From Streptomyces caeruleatus (GTDB lineage: Bacteria > Actinomycetota > Actinomycetes > Streptomycetales > Streptomycetaceae), in the NCBI RefSeq assembly GCF_001514235.1, contig NZ_KQ948930.1:342522-406521 (forward strand): a DNA stretch of 64,000 nt, written 5' to 3'. Below the pieces are notes generated by a model. That model had not been told where the DNA came from. It saw nothing but the letters and a program-made list of their open reading frames with translations, and made no database searches. A program made the position numbers and the translations under genes. Below, in pieces: positions 42,004 through 51,873 of the stretch (position 1 is the first letter of the stretch; the number at the start of each line of letters is the position of its first letter).

Positions 42004-45000
42004 TCACTCCACTCCGATGAGCCCTGTCTGCACCAACAGGTTGCCCCGCCGTCGCGAGACGAAGATCCCCCGCCCCGTCGGCATCGTGCGCGGGCGTACG
42101 TTCCCGAGGATGTCGCCCTCGTTCGGGTCGCCGGAGAGCACCACGCCCTGCGCGCCCAGCTCCTTGATCCGCTGCATGAAGGGCTCGTACGAGGACCGGC
42201 CGGCACCCGCGGTGTTGCGGGCGACGATGAAGCGGATGCCGACGTCGCGGGCGAACGGGAGGAGGTCCGTGAGCGGGGCGAGAGGGTTGCCACTGGACGT
42301 CGAAACCAGGTCGTAGTCGTCGACCACCACGTAGATCGTCGGGCCGCTCCACCAGCTGCGTGCCCGCAGCTGGTCGGCCGTGACCTCGGGCGAGGGCGTG
42401 CGTCGGCGCATGAGGTCGGCCAGGGCCTCCACGTGGTGGTCCATGGCGTTGGACATGGGCACGTACTCGGCCAGGTGGGTTGCCGGGGTGGCGTCCAGGA
42501 GCGAGCGACGGTTGTCGATGACGAAGAGTTTGCAGGAGTCCCCGTTGTGCAGGCCGGTGATCTGCTTGATGAGCAGGCGCAGGAGATTGGATTTGCCGGA
42601 CTCGCTCTCGCCGAAGACGAGGAAGAAGGGGTCCTGGTCGAAATTGACGTGGACGGGTTCGAGGTTGTTCTCGTCGAGGGCGAAGGCGACGCCGCGGTCC
42701 GGCTCCGCAAGGGCTGCGGGCAGGTCGGCGAAGGGGAGGTGGCGTGGCAGGAGACGGACGGCCGGCGCGCCGGGTGCTGTCCAGTGGCGGTCCACGTCGC
42801 GGCTCATGGCGGCGGTCGCCTCGGACAGGTTGTCGTCGGAGTGGATGCCGTCGATGCGGGGAACCGCTGCCATGAAGTGCAGTGCTTCGGGTGTGACGCC
42901 TCGGCCGGGCACGCCGGCCGGGACGTTTCCGGCTGCCTTGCGGTCCAGTTCGGAGTCCATGGGGTCGCCGAGCCGCAGTTCGAGGCGGTTCATCAGCAGG
43001 TCCTTGAGGTTGGCGCGGACCTCCATGGCGCGGGAGGCGGTGAGGATCAGGTGGATGCCGTAGCCAAGGCCGCGCGCGGCGATGTCGAGTACGGCTGATT
43101 CCAGGGCCTCGTACTCCGTGCGGAAGTTCCCCCAGCCGTCGATGACCAGGAAGACATCACCCCACGGCTGGTCCGCCACCGGAATGTCACCGCGCGCCCG
43201 CATCCTGCGGAACGTGGCGATGGAGTCGATACCGGCGCTGCGGAAGTACTCCTCGCGGCGCGTCATGATGCCGTACACCTCGGCGACCGCGCGGCGCACC
43301 CGCTCGGGGTCCAGGCGTGAGGCGACCCCGCCGACGTGCGGCAGTCCGGAGACGGCGGACATGCCGCCACCGCCGAAGTCCAGCCCGTAGAACTGGACCT
43401 CGTGCGGAGTGTGGGTCAGCGCGAACGCGGCGATGATCGTCCGCAGCAGCGTCGACTTGCCCGACTGCGGGCCGCCGACGATCTGCATATGGCCGCCGGC
43501 CCCGGAGAAGTCCCGGTACAGCGCGTCGCGCCGTTGCTCGAAGGGCTTGTCGACGACACCGAGCGGCACGATGAGACGACCCGCGCCCTCGTAGCCGGGC
43601 TGGGTCAGGCCTCGGTCCTGCTGCCCGGCGAGTCCAGGGAGGAGGGCGTCCAGCGGCGGAGGGTTGTCCAGCGGCGGGAGCCACACCTGGTGCGCGGCCG
43701 GGCCCTGCCCGGTCAGTCGGCGGACGATGACGTCGAGCACGGTGTCGGCCAGGGCGTCGTCCCCGCCCGCTCGCGGGTCCGGCACCTGGGCCCGGGGGTC
43801 GGCCTGGACGTACTGCACCGGCACGGGGGCCGCGGTGAAGGGCACGGGACGGCGGTCCACCGGCAGCTGACCGTCCCCTGCGGTGGCCCGGGCCGAAGAG
43901 GGCCGGTGCGCGCCCGAGACGTAGGCGGCCTTGAAGCGGGCCATCTCGTCGGTGCCGTACTTCAGATAGCCCGAGCCGGGGACGTTCGGCAGGTGGTACG
44001 CGTCCGGCACACCGAGGGCGGCGCGGGACTCGGACTCGGAGAACGTCCGCAGTCCGATGCGGTACGACAGGTAGGTCTCCAGACCGCGCAGGCGGCCTTC
44101 CTCCAGGCGCTGCGAGGCGAGCAGCAGGTGGACGCCCAGGGAGCGGCCGATGCGGCCGATCTGGACGAACATGTCGATGAAGTCGGGCTTGGCGGTGAGG
44201 AGTTCGCTGAACTCGTCGATGACCAGGACGAGGGACGGGATCGGATCCAGCGCGGCGCCGGCCGAGCGGGCCTTCTCGTAGTCGTGGATGTTGGCGTGGT
44301 TGCCCGCCCGGCGCAGCAGTTCCTGGCGGCGGTTGAGCTCTCCGCGGATGGAGTCGCCCATGCGGTCCACGAGGGTCAGGTCGTCGGCGAGGTTGGTGAT
44401 CACCGCGGCGACATGCGGCAGGTCAGCCATCCCTGCGAAGGTGGCACCGCCCTTGAAGTCCGCGAGGACGAAGTTCAGCGTCTCCGAGGAGTGGGTCACC
44501 GCCAGGCCGAGCACGAGGGTGCGCAGCAGCTCGGACTTCCCGGATCCGGTGGCGCCGACGCACAGGCCGTGCGGGCCCATGCCGTCCTGCGCGGCTTCCT
44601 TCAGGTCCAGCATCACCGGGGTGCCGTCCTCGCCGACCCCGATCGGGACCCGCAGGCGTTCGGCACGGGAGCGCGGGCGCCACGTACGGCCGACGTCCAC
44701 GGATTCCGCGTCGTCCAGGTCGAGGAGGTCGGTGAACTCCAGGTTGGCGAGCAGCGGCTCGTCCGCGTCGCCGCCGGACGCCATGTACAGGGGCGCGAGC
44801 TGCAGTGCGAGCGCCTCGGCCGCCTCGTGACTGAGACGGTCGGGCGTCCCTTCGTAGACGAGGCCGTCGCCGGACTCCAGGCGCAAGGAATGCGGATGCA
44901 CCACGACCGAGAGACCGCCGCGTGCACCGGTGAGCCTGCCCGGCACGACCTCGACGATCGTGACCCCCTGCAGTCCCTCGGCCGCCGCCAGCGCCGACAA

Positions 45001-45969
45001 CGGCGACAGCGTCTCTCCGTCGAGTACGACGACGACATGCGGCTGTTCCAGGAGGGGCTGGCCGCCGGCCTGGAACCGGGGACGCCCTTCGAGCTCCTCC
45101 TTGAGCAGCAGCTCCAGATCCTGGGCGGTGGACGTGATCAGACGGCGGCTGCCCGCTCCGTCACTTCCCTCGGTCCGGACGTGCGGCAGCCACTTCGCCC
45201 ACTCCCAGTGCGAGGCCGCGTCCTGCCCGGCGGCGATGGCGACGACCAGGTCGTCAGGAGAGTGCAGAGAGGCCAGGGATGCCACCATCGCGCGCGCCGA
45301 TGCCCTGACGTGAGTCTCGTCCCCGCTGAGGGTGAGGTGGTAGAAGGCCCGCAACGAGATCGCCATGGGCAGGCCCTCGATGGTGCTGTGGGCGGTGAGG
45401 AACTGCTTCATGGCCCCGGCGGTGAGCGGCTCCAGCTCGTCCACCGGAGCGGTCTCGGGCGCGACCAAGGGGGTGGCGAGCTGCTGGCCACCCAGACCGA
45501 TCCGGACCTGCCCGAAGTCGTCGTCGCTGATACGCCGCTCCCAGACGCGGCTGCCCTCGGCGACCAGGGCCCACAACTGTTCGGGAGCCGGATGCAGATA
45601 GAACTGGGCGTCGCGCTGAAGCCGGGCCGTACGCAGCACCGTGCGACGGGTTTTGGCCAGGTACTTCAGGTAGTCCCGTCGCATATCGGCGAGTTGGCCC
45701 TGGGTGCCGCGCCGGTAGCGGACGAGCATGGCGATGGCCATGGCGATCGTCGATGCGATCATGACCATGCCCATGATGCGCATCACCGGGTTCGGCGTCA
45801 TGAAGAAGAAGACGACGGACCCACCCATGCCCAGCATGGGGAGCAGCTGCATCAGCGCGCCCTCCTGCTGCCCTCTGGGCAGCTCGGGCGGGGATTGCAA
45901 CTGCACTGGATCGGCGGGCACCTCGGTCGGCAAAGTCCTTGGTGGCCGTTTGACGACGATCTGGCTCAA
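42004..45969 (-). CDS. eccC: Type VII secretion ATPase EccC
   Basis: 1321 aa from TTG 45969 (AGGGGGA upstream; the first residues SQIVVKRPPR are the usual Streptomyces EccC start). Two membrane helices at about 40-80 (MLGMGGSVVFFFMTPNP, MGMVMIASTIAMAIAMLV). Then three FtsK/SpoIIIE ATPase domains: Walker A GATGSGKSE near 470, GGPQSGKST near 830, GESESGKSN near 1120; Walker B LVIDEFSELL, FLVIDGWGNF, YVVVDDYDLV. EccCa and EccCb are fused in one chain. The motor of the ESX channel, recognising WXG100 substrate signals. Divergent from eccD. Confidence 0.95.
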   Translation of the reverse strand: MSQIVVKRPPRTLPTEVPADPVQLQSPPELPRGQQEGALMQLLPMLGMGGSVVFFFMTPNPVMRIMGMVMIASTIAMAIAMLVRYRRGTQGQLADMRRDYLKYLAKTRRTVLRTARLQRDAQFYLHPAPEQLWALVAEGSRVWERRISDDDFGQVRIGLGGQQLATPLVAPETAPVDELEPLTAGAMKQFLTAHSTIEGLPMAISLRAFYHLTLSGDETHVRASARAMVASLASLHSPDDLVVAIAAGQDAASHWEWAKWLPHVRTEGSDGAGSRRLITSTAQDLELLLKEELEGRPRFQAGGQPLLEQPHVVVVLDGETLSPLSALAAAEGLQGVTIVEVVPGRLTGARGGLSVVVHPHSLRLESGDGLVYEGTPDRLSHEAAEALALQLAPLYMASGGDADEPLLANLEFTDLLDLDDAESVDVGRTWRPRSRAERLRVPIGVGEDGTPVMLDLKEAAQDGMGPHGLCVGATGSGKSELLRTLVLGLAVTHSSETLNFVLADFKGGATFAGMADLPHVAAVITNLADDLTLVDRMGDSIRGELNRRQELLRRAGNHANIHDYEKARSAGAALDPIPSLVLVIDEFSELLTAKPDFIDMFVQIGRIGRSLGVHLLLASQRLEEGRLRGLETYLSYRIGLRTFSESESRAALGVPDAYHLPNVPGSGYLKYGTDEMARFKAAYVSGAHRPSSARATAGDGQLPVDRRPVPFTAAPVPVQYVQADPRAQVPDPRAGGDDALADTVLDVIVRRLTGQGPAAHQVWLPPLDNPPPLDALLPGLAGQQDRGLTQPGYEGAGRLIVPLGVVDKPFEQRRDALYRDFSGAGGHMQIVGGPQSGKSTLLRTIIAAFALTHTPHEVQFYGLDFGGGGMSAVSGLPHVGGVASRLDPERVRRAVAEVYGIMTRREEYFRSAGIDSIATFRRMRARGDIPVADQPWGDVFLVIDGWGNFRTEYEALESAVLDIAARGLGYGIHLILTASRAMEVRANLKDLLMNRLELRLGDPMDSELDRKAAGNVPAGVPGRGVTPEALHFMAAVPRIDGIHSDDNLSEATAAMSRDVDRHWTAPGAPAVRLLPRHLPFADLPAALAEPDRGVAFALDENNLEPVHVNFDQDPFFLVFGESESGKSNLLRLLIKQITGLHNGDSCKLFVIDNRRSLLDATPATHLAEYVPMSNAMDHHVEALADLMRRRTPSPEVTADQLRARSWWSGPTIYVVVDDYDLVSTSSGNPLAPLTDLLPFARDVGIRFIVARNTAGAGRSSYEPFMQRIKELGAQGVVLSGDPNEGDILGNVRPRTMPTGRGIFVSRRRGNLLVQTGLIGVE

Positions 45970-46236
45970 AGCTGACCCGTCCCCCTCGCGGACTTCAAGA
46001 GCCCTTGTCCGCACCCCCGTGGCGCCGACTCCATCCGGGTCGGATCCTACTGGCGGGCACTGACATTGCGGACGGTAGGGTGACGGCCACGCGTGTGCGC
46101 ACCCGCGAACAACCAACGAATTCGGGGTCATTCACGGAAATTCGGAACCCGAATGGGAGCGGGCGCGGGAACGGACACACGAACGGGACAGGGGCGGGGC
46201 CCGCGAGTTGAGAAGCACCGCGAGGGGGAGAAGTAC

Positions 46237-47811
46237 GTGCCTGCGACAGTTCGAGCGGCAGGAAACACCGGCGGTCACCCGGGACCAGGGGGCCATCCGG
46301 GGGCGGGGGCTCATCCGGGACCGGGGCAGCACTGGGGACCAGGGATGCCGACCGTTCGCAGCACCGGCTTCCGCCGGATCATCGTGGCCGCACCCGACAG
46401 TCGGATCGATGTGGCACTGCCCGACGACATTCCCCTCGCGCACCTCTTCCCGGAGATCCTGCGCCTGTCCGGACAGACGCCGGCGCCCGGGGCCCCGGTC
46501 GGCTATCACCTGGTACGCCGGGACGGCACGGTGCTCGACGAGGCACGCTCGCTCGCCGCACAGCGCATCGCCGACGGCGACTTCCTCCTGCTGCGTCCCT
46601 TCGCCGACTCCCTCCCGCCCGCGGTGTTCGACGACGTCTCGCACGCCACGGCCAGCGCCGTCACCCGCGACCGCACGCTGTGGAACGACGAACTCCTGCG
46701 CACCGCAGGCCTCTTCGGTAGCTGTGTGCTGCTGATGCTGCTCGCCTTCGTGGCCTGGAGTTCCGACGTCCGGCACGACATGAACGGGCTTCCGGGCATC
46801 GTGGCCGCGGTCTCGGGCCTGGTCCTGCTGGCGATCGCCACGGTCCGCGCCCGGGTGTACGACGACCGCGGCTCGTCGGTGGCCTTCGGTGTCGGCGCCC
46901 TCGCGAACCTGGGAGTCGCGGGCAGCGGTCTGCTCGCGCTGCCGGCCGGGGAGGGCATCGGCAGGCTGCAGTTCCTGCTCGCCTGCGCCGCCGTGCTGGT
47001 GGGATCCGTGGTACTGGTCTTCCTCACACCGAGCGGCGACGGCCCCTTCGTCGCCTTTGCGTTCGCTTCGGCTATCGGCATGCTGCTGACGTTCGTCGCG
47101 ATCCTCGCCGAAATGCGGCCGGCGGAGATCGCGGCGGTCTGCTCCCCGCTCGCCCTGGGCGCTCTCGCCTTCCTGCCGGGCCTGGCCACCCGCTTCGCCC
47201 GCCTTCCCATCGGCTTCGACCCGCCGCGCACCGCCATCGGCAGCGACTACGACGACACCGATGATGAAGCCGCTGAGGTGTCGGCCGTCATCGACGCCGA
47301 GCGCATCGCCGCGCAAGCGCGGCGCGGCCACGAGCTGCTGCTCGGCCTGGTGGGCGGATGTGCGTTGATCGCAGCGGCTGCAGCCGCGGTACTCGGGTTC
47401 TCCGACGATGTCTGGGCCCAGCTCCTCGCGTTCGCCACGGGTTTGGCCCTGCTGATGCGCGCCCACCTGTTCCGGCACACGGTTCAGGTGGGTTGCACGC
47501 TCGCGGCGGGCCTTGCCTCGCTGGTGCTCCTGGGGCTCGGGCTCTCCCTCAACCCGCCCGGCCGAATGGTCCTGGAGGCTCTACGGGGTGACGGCACGGC
47601 CATGGCGGTCAGGCTGGTGTGGCTGTCGGTCGCGGTCGCCGTCGTCGCCGGGGCGATCGCCTCGATCGCGCTGATCGTTCCCCGCAAGGGGGTCACCCCG
47701 TTCTGGGGCCGATTCCTGGAGATCGCCGAGAGTTTCGTGCTGCTGACGCTGCTGCCGCTGTGTCTTGCGGTTTTCGGCGCCTACCAGCAGATGCGCTCGC
47801 TCTCATCGTGA
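46237..47811 (+). CDS. eccD: Type VII secretion membrane protein EccD
   Basis: 524 aa from GTG 46237 (GGGGGAG upstream). Begins with a His/Pro/Gly repeat (GGHPGPGGHPGAGAHPGPGQ), then a ubiquitin-like YukD domain at about 35-120 (RIIVAAPDSRIDVALPDDIP, LLLRPFAD). About eleven membrane helices follow (GLFGSCVLLMLLAFVAW to FVLLTLLPLCLAVFGAYQQ). Forms the large inner-membrane ring of the ESX pore. Operon with eccB and mycP. Confidence 0.92.
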   Translation: MPATVRAAGNTGGHPGPGGHPGAGAHPGPGQHWGPGMPTVRSTGFRRIIVAAPDSRIDVALPDDIPLAHLFPEILRLSGQTPAPGAPVGYHLVRRDGTVLDEARSLAAQRIADGDFLLLRPFADSLPPAVFDDVSHATASAVTRDRTLWNDELLRTAGLFGSCVLLMLLAFVAWSSDVRHDMNGLPGIVAAVSGLVLLAIATVRARVYDDRGSSVAFGVGALANLGVAGSGLLALPAGEGIGRLQFLLACAAVLVGSVVLVFLTPSGDGPFVAFAFASAIGMLLTFVAILAEMRPAEIAAVCSPLALGALAFLPGLATRFARLPIGFDPPRTAIGSDYDDTDDEAAEVSAVIDAERIAAQARRGHELLLGLVGGCALIAAAAAAVLGFSDDVWAQLLAFATGLALLMRAHLFRHTVQVGCTLAAGLASLVLLGLGLSLNPPGRMVLEALRGDGTAMAVRLVWLSVAVAVVAGAIASIALIVPRKGVTPFWGRFLEIAESFVLLTLLPLCLAVFGAYQQMRSLSS

Positions 47812-47871
47812 GTTCCTCGTACGGGACCAGAACAACCAGAACAACCAGCGGGGGAAAGAGGCAGCAGAACG

Positions 47872-49416
47872 ATGGCATCACGGCGGGATGAGCTCAACGC
47901 CTACACCTTCGCGCGGCGGCGCCTGGTCGGCCAGTTCCTGCAGCCGAATCCGAACGGCACGGAAGAGGGCTGGCCCCGCCCCCTGCGCGCGGTCGTGCCG
48001 GGCGCGATCGTCGCGACGGTCGTCCTCGCGGCCTTCGGGGCCTGGGGCATGTTCAAGCCCGCCGCACCGCAGGGCTGGGACAAGCCCGAAGAGAACATCA
48101 TCATCTCCAGCAAGTCGACCACCCGGTACGTGATCCTGACGACCGACGACAAGACGCAGTTGCACCCGGTGCTCAACATGTCCTCGGCGAAGCTGCTGCT
48201 GGCGCCCGACAAGGGCAAGGTCATCAACGTCGACGAATCGGTCCTCGACAACGGCAAGATCCCGCACGGCCCCACCCTCGGTATCCCCTATGCCCCCGAC
48301 CGTCTGCCCGATGCCGGCGAAGCCGGGTCGAAGAAGCGCTGGGTGGTCTGCGAGCGCCCTGGCGAAGGCGGCCGTGCCATCCAGAAGGCGGCCTTCGTCC
48401 TCGCCGCTCGCGACATGGACCGGACCGAGGGCGCGGAGCGGCTGCGCGGCGGCGAGCTGATGTACGTGGAAGGCCCGGGCCCGGAGCGCACCCGCTACGT
48501 CGTCGACGCCAAGGGGACGGCGTACCCCGTCCAGAACGAGGAACTGCTGCTGCGCACAGTCGTCGGCGAAGGCCTGGAGCCCCAGCGGGTGTCAGCCGGC
48601 TGGCTGGCAACCCTGCACAAGGGCGACCCCATCACCTTCCCGGAGATCCCGGGCCGGCCCGGCGCCGACGCCGGGATCCAGGGCCAGCTGCCGACGGCGG
48701 CCAACAAGGTGGGCATGGTCCTCCAGGCCCCCTCCGGCACCAGGATCCAGCAGTACGTCGTCCTGCGGGGACGGGTCGCCCCGGTCTCCGACTTCACAGC
48801 GAAGCTCCTGCTCAGCAGCAAAGCCCTGACCGACCTCGGACAGGCGAGCCGTGCGACGCCCGTCAGCGCCGGCAGCTTCACACCCGGGGCACCCTTCGGC
48901 GCCGAGAAGACCTGGCCCCAGCAGAAGCCTGAGCCGGTCAACTCGGCGAGCACCGACGAGGGCAGCCGCAACACCGTGTGCAACATTCTGCGCGACGTGG
49001 ACCAGGACAATGGCGCCACGACCCTCAGCACCTGGGCGGGCAAGGACTTCCCGGCCACCCTCCCCACCGGTTCGAGCAGCGCGTACGTCACTCCCGGCTC
49101 GGGCCAGTTCTTCCGCCAGTTCACGGGCTCGTCGACCCGTTCCGGCTTCTTCTTCCTGGTCACCGACACCGGTCTGCGCTATGCGATGCAGTCCAACGGC
49201 GACAGCGAGTCGGACGACGCCGGCATCGGCTCCTCCGGCTCGGCCACAGAGCGACGGGAACAGCGCGAGGCGGCACTGCAGGAGGCGCAGCAGGCACAGA
49301 ACCGCCTCGGCTACAAAGACGTCACACCGGCCCCGATCCCGGCCGCCTGGTCGGCGTTCCTGCCCACGGGGCCGCGGCTGTCGACGGGCGCGGCACGACA
49401 GCCGCAGGGCTCGTGA
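47872..49416 (+). CDS. eccB: Type VII secretion protein EccB
   Basis: 514 aa. Starts SRRDELNAYTFARRRLVGQF, the invariant EccB beginning, with one membrane helix at about 41-61 (VVPGAIVATVVLAAFGAWGMF). The extracytoplasmic R-domains contain STTRYVILTTDDKTQLHPVL, NMSSAKLLLAPDKG and CNILRD. C-terminal tail Gln/Glu-rich, ending PQGS. Structural core component. 60 nt after eccD, 15 nt before mycP. Confidence 0.94.
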   Translation: MASRRDELNAYTFARRRLVGQFLQPNPNGTEEGWPRPLRAVVPGAIVATVVLAAFGAWGMFKPAAPQGWDKPEENIIISSKSTTRYVILTTDDKTQLHPVLNMSSAKLLLAPDKGKVINVDESVLDNGKIPHGPTLGIPYAPDRLPDAGEAGSKKRWVVCERPGEGGRAIQKAAFVLAARDMDRTEGAERLRGGELMYVEGPGPERTRYVVDAKGTAYPVQNEELLLRTVVGEGLEPQRVSAGWLATLHKGDPITFPEIPGRPGADAGIQGQLPTAANKVGMVLQAPSGTRIQQYVVLRGRVAPVSDFTAKLLLSSKALTDLGQASRATPVSAGSFTPGAPFGAEKTWPQQKPEPVNSASTDEGSRNTVCNILRDVDQDNGATTLSTWAGKDFPATLPTGSSSAYVTPGSGQFFRQFTGSSTRSGFFFLVTDTGLRYAMQSNGDSESDDAGIGSSGSATERREQREAALQEAQQAQNRLGYKDVTPAPIPAAWSAFLPTGPRLSTGAARQPQGS

Positions 49417-49431
49417 GAGGCGGACCGAGCA

Positions 49432-50694
49432 ATGCGTAGGCATCCCCGCGTGCGCCGGATCGTCGGAACGGCCGCCGCCGCTCTCGCCTTCGCGGCGGCG
49501 TCCCCGGCGCCCATCGCCACCGCCGCCGGCACGGCCGGTCAGTGCACCTTCCCGGGCAAGACATACGAGGGCCGCCCCTGGGCGCTGCAACGGGTCATGC
49601 TGGACGAGCTGTGGAAGCAGTCCACGGGCGAGGGTGTCCGTGTCGCGGTCATCGACACCGGTGTGGACGTCAAGAACCGCCAGCTCGCCCCGGCGGTGGA
49701 CGTCAAGAGCGGCCGCAATTATCTGCCGCCGAACCTCAAGGACGACAACGGCAACAAAATCGAGCGCGGCAGCGACAACGGCACCACCGACACCGTGGGT
49801 CACGGCACGAAGGTCGCCGGAATCATCGCCGCCAGGCCGGCGAAGGGCACAGGCTTCGTCGGCCTCGCCCCCGAGGCGACGATCATCCCGATCCAGCAGA
49901 ACGACGCCGAGGGCCACGGCGACACCGACAGCCTGGCCAGGGCCATCAATCACGCCGCCAACGAGGCCAAGGCCGACGTCATCAACATCTCCCAGGACAC
50001 GGTCAACCCGATCACAGCCACCTCCACGCTGAAAGGCGCGGTGGACAACGCCCTGGCCAAGAACATCGTCATCGTGGCCTCGGCGGGCAACGACGGCCTC
50101 GACGGCAACGTGAAGAAGACCTACCCGGCCTCATACGACGGCGTCCTGGCCGTGGCCGCCTCCGACCGCAACAACGAACGCGCCGCCTTCTCCCAGTCCG
50201 GCGACTTCGTCGACGTCGCCGCCCCCGGCGTCGACATGGTCTCCACCGTCCCCGGCGGGGGACACTGCGCCGACAACGGCACCAGCTTCTCCGCGCCCTA
50301 CGTCGCCGGAGTCGCCGCCCTCATCAAAGCCAAGCACCCGGACTGGACTCAGAAGCAGATCGCCGCCCAGATCATGCAGACCGCGGAACGCTCCATCCCC
50401 GGCCATGACCGTCTGGTCGGCTGGGGTGTGGTCGACCCCGTACGCGCCCTGACCGAGGACGACAAACCGATCGACCACCCGGTACCGAGCAACGAGGGTG
50501 CCGGGCGCGCCGAGGCCCCCACGGTGGCTCAACTCCCGCTCGGAGAAACCCCGCAGGAACGGGCGGTACGGCTCGGGACCTATGTGGTGGTGGGCAGCTT
50601 GCTACTGGTGGCAGTCATCGCGGGCGGGTCTGTGGCGATGCGGGACGGCCGGAGGAGGGCCGAGGGCTCGTCGCAGGTCAAAGGGCTGAAGTGA
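49432..50694 (+). CDS. mycP: Mycosin (MycP) subtilisin-like protease, T7SS core
   Basis: 420 aa. Signal peptide (RRIVGTAAAALAFAAASPAP), S8 catalytic triad Asp75 (VIDTGVD), His124 (GHGTKVAG) and Ser285 (GTSFSAPYVAG), then a Pro-rich linker and C-terminal membrane anchor (TYVVVGSLLLVAVIAGGSVAM) with basic tail. Membrane-bound, facing outside; needed for stability of the ESX complex in mycobacteria. Last gene of the eccD operon. Confidence 0.94.
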   Translation: MRRHPRVRRIVGTAAAALAFAAASPAPIATAAGTAGQCTFPGKTYEGRPWALQRVMLDELWKQSTGEGVRVAVIDTGVDVKNRQLAPAVDVKSGRNYLPPNLKDDNGNKIERGSDNGTTDTVGHGTKVAGIIAARPAKGTGFVGLAPEATIIPIQQNDAEGHGDTDSLARAINHAANEAKADVINISQDTVNPITATSTLKGAVDNALAKNIVIVASAGNDGLDGNVKKTYPASYDGVLAVAASDRNNERAAFSQSGDFVDVAAPGVDMVSTVPGGGHCADNGTSFSAPYVAGVAALIKAKHPDWTQKQIAAQIMQTAERSIPGHDRLVGWGVVDPVRALTEDDKPIDHPVPSNEGAGRAEAPTVAQLPLGETPQERAVRLGTYVVVGSLLLVAVIAGGSVAMRDGRRRAEGSSQVKGLK

Positions 50695-50819
50695 CGGTTT
50701 TCATGGCAGTGCTGCACCACCAGGGGCCAACGGGTGCCTACGTGAACATGAGGGCTCTGCCGCGGTCATGTACGGGGCGTGGTGAACTGGCCACTGATCA
50801 CCGCTGAACGGGGAGAGAG

Positions 50820-51104
50820 ATGACAGTCGACATGGAAAAGTTCCGCCGGGACGCGCATCGGATCGAGAAGTGGTCGATCGGGTGGATGCTGCTGTCGCTG
50901 GCGATGTGGGGGTGGTTCGGCTATCGGTGGCTGATGGACGACGACCGGGGATATGGCATGTTCGGCAGATACGCCGAAGACAGCCACACACTGGTGGGCA
51001 TACTCGCGCTCGCGGTCATCCCGACGATCACCGGGGCAACGACCATCGTGTACTCCCAGGTCCTGTTCCGCCTGGCCCGCCAAACCAAGCCAGAGGCCAA
51101 GTGA
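50820..51104 (+). CDS. Small membrane protein
   Basis: 94 aa, GGGAGAGAG just upstream. Two membrane helices (SIGWMLLSLAMWGWFGYRWL and TLVGILALAVIPTITGATTIV), amphipathic acidic/basic start (MEKFRRDAHRIEKW) and a basic C-terminus. No family recognised. 125 nt after mycP, so possibly an accessory protein of the T7SS operon. The following 51105-51362 has no gene I can support. Confidence 0.6.
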   Translation: MTVDMEKFRRDAHRIEKWSIGWMLLSLAMWGWFGYRWLMDDDRGYGMFGRYAEDSHTLVGILALAVIPTITGATTIVYSQVLFRLARQTKPEAK

Positions 51105-51362
51105 GGGGAATCCTGGACGCGTACGTCACGAACCCCGCCCTTGGTCCTGCTCGGCCATCAGCGCGACCGTACTCGAATCCCTGTCGACGTCGCTGCGACG
51201 CTTGACACGGCGTGCAGCTGGTGCAACTCCCAGCCGACGGGATCGTCGTTGTCGCCCCGTAGCGCCTCCAGGCGTCCTGCCAGCGACGATGAGACCGCGC
51301 CGGGCTCGCGGCCACAATGCTCGGGGAGGTCGTGCGCCCGGGGCAGTCGCCCTGGTGCGCCG

Positions 51363-51734
51363 TCAGCCGGTCTGAGTCCAGGTCAGGATCGCGAGGCAGG
51401 TGGGTACCGGACATGCCAGGGCGCCCAGGAAGAGCAGACGGGTCGCCGGCGCGAGACGGCGAATGCCGGGCGCGAAGGCGAGGGCGATCAGCGTGGCGGC
51501 AGCGGCGGCGACGGTCAGGAAGAACGGTCGCAGGAGGTCTCCGATCGGTTGCCCTGCCGCCGCTCCCCAGACCGCCACCATGCCCACGAGAAACGTCAAC
51601 CAGGCAAGTGACCCGAGGGTGAGCGCCCACAGTCCGCCGGCCAGCAGGGCGACGACGGTCTCGCCCCGGCTGGGTTGGTGTGTCGGCCGATAGGGGCTGT
51701 ACAGGGCGGCGTGGGCCTTGGGGCTCAGATTCAC
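51363..51734 (-). CDS. Membrane protein, hypothetical
   Basis: 123 aa, AAGGAAGG upstream. Three membrane helices: ALLAGGLWALTLGSLAWLTF, LVGMVAVWGAAAG, PFFLTVAAAAATLIALAFA with LLFLGALACPVPTCLAIL. Last gene in the leftward series of the T7SS locus. Function unknown. Confidence 0.6.
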   Translation of the reverse strand: MNLSPKAHAALYSPYRPTHQPSRGETVVALLAGGLWALTLGSLAWLTFLVGMVAVWGAAAGQPIGDLLRPFFLTVAAAAATLIALAFAPGIRRLAPATRLLFLGALACPVPTCLAILTWTQTG

Positions 51735-51873
51735 CGTCGGTTCCTTCCTTGTGAGGTGTGCGCGATCTTCGTCGCGAAGACAGCGCCACGGAATGGGGGC
51801 CGGATACTCACCTCAAGCGGACTCGTACTCAACTGGACATGTCACCCACGGAATCCTGGAACGGGGTTCCGCC

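Noticed and set aside
43336-45975. 879-codon open frame on the plus strand opposite eccC
   Set aside because: Pure mirror of the eccC coding strand in GC-rich DNA; no motif, no ribosome site.
51105-51362. Possible gene remnant on the minus strand (RLEALRGDNDDPVGWELHQL)
   Set aside because: Short coding-like stretch only, with no start, ribosome site or recognised family.
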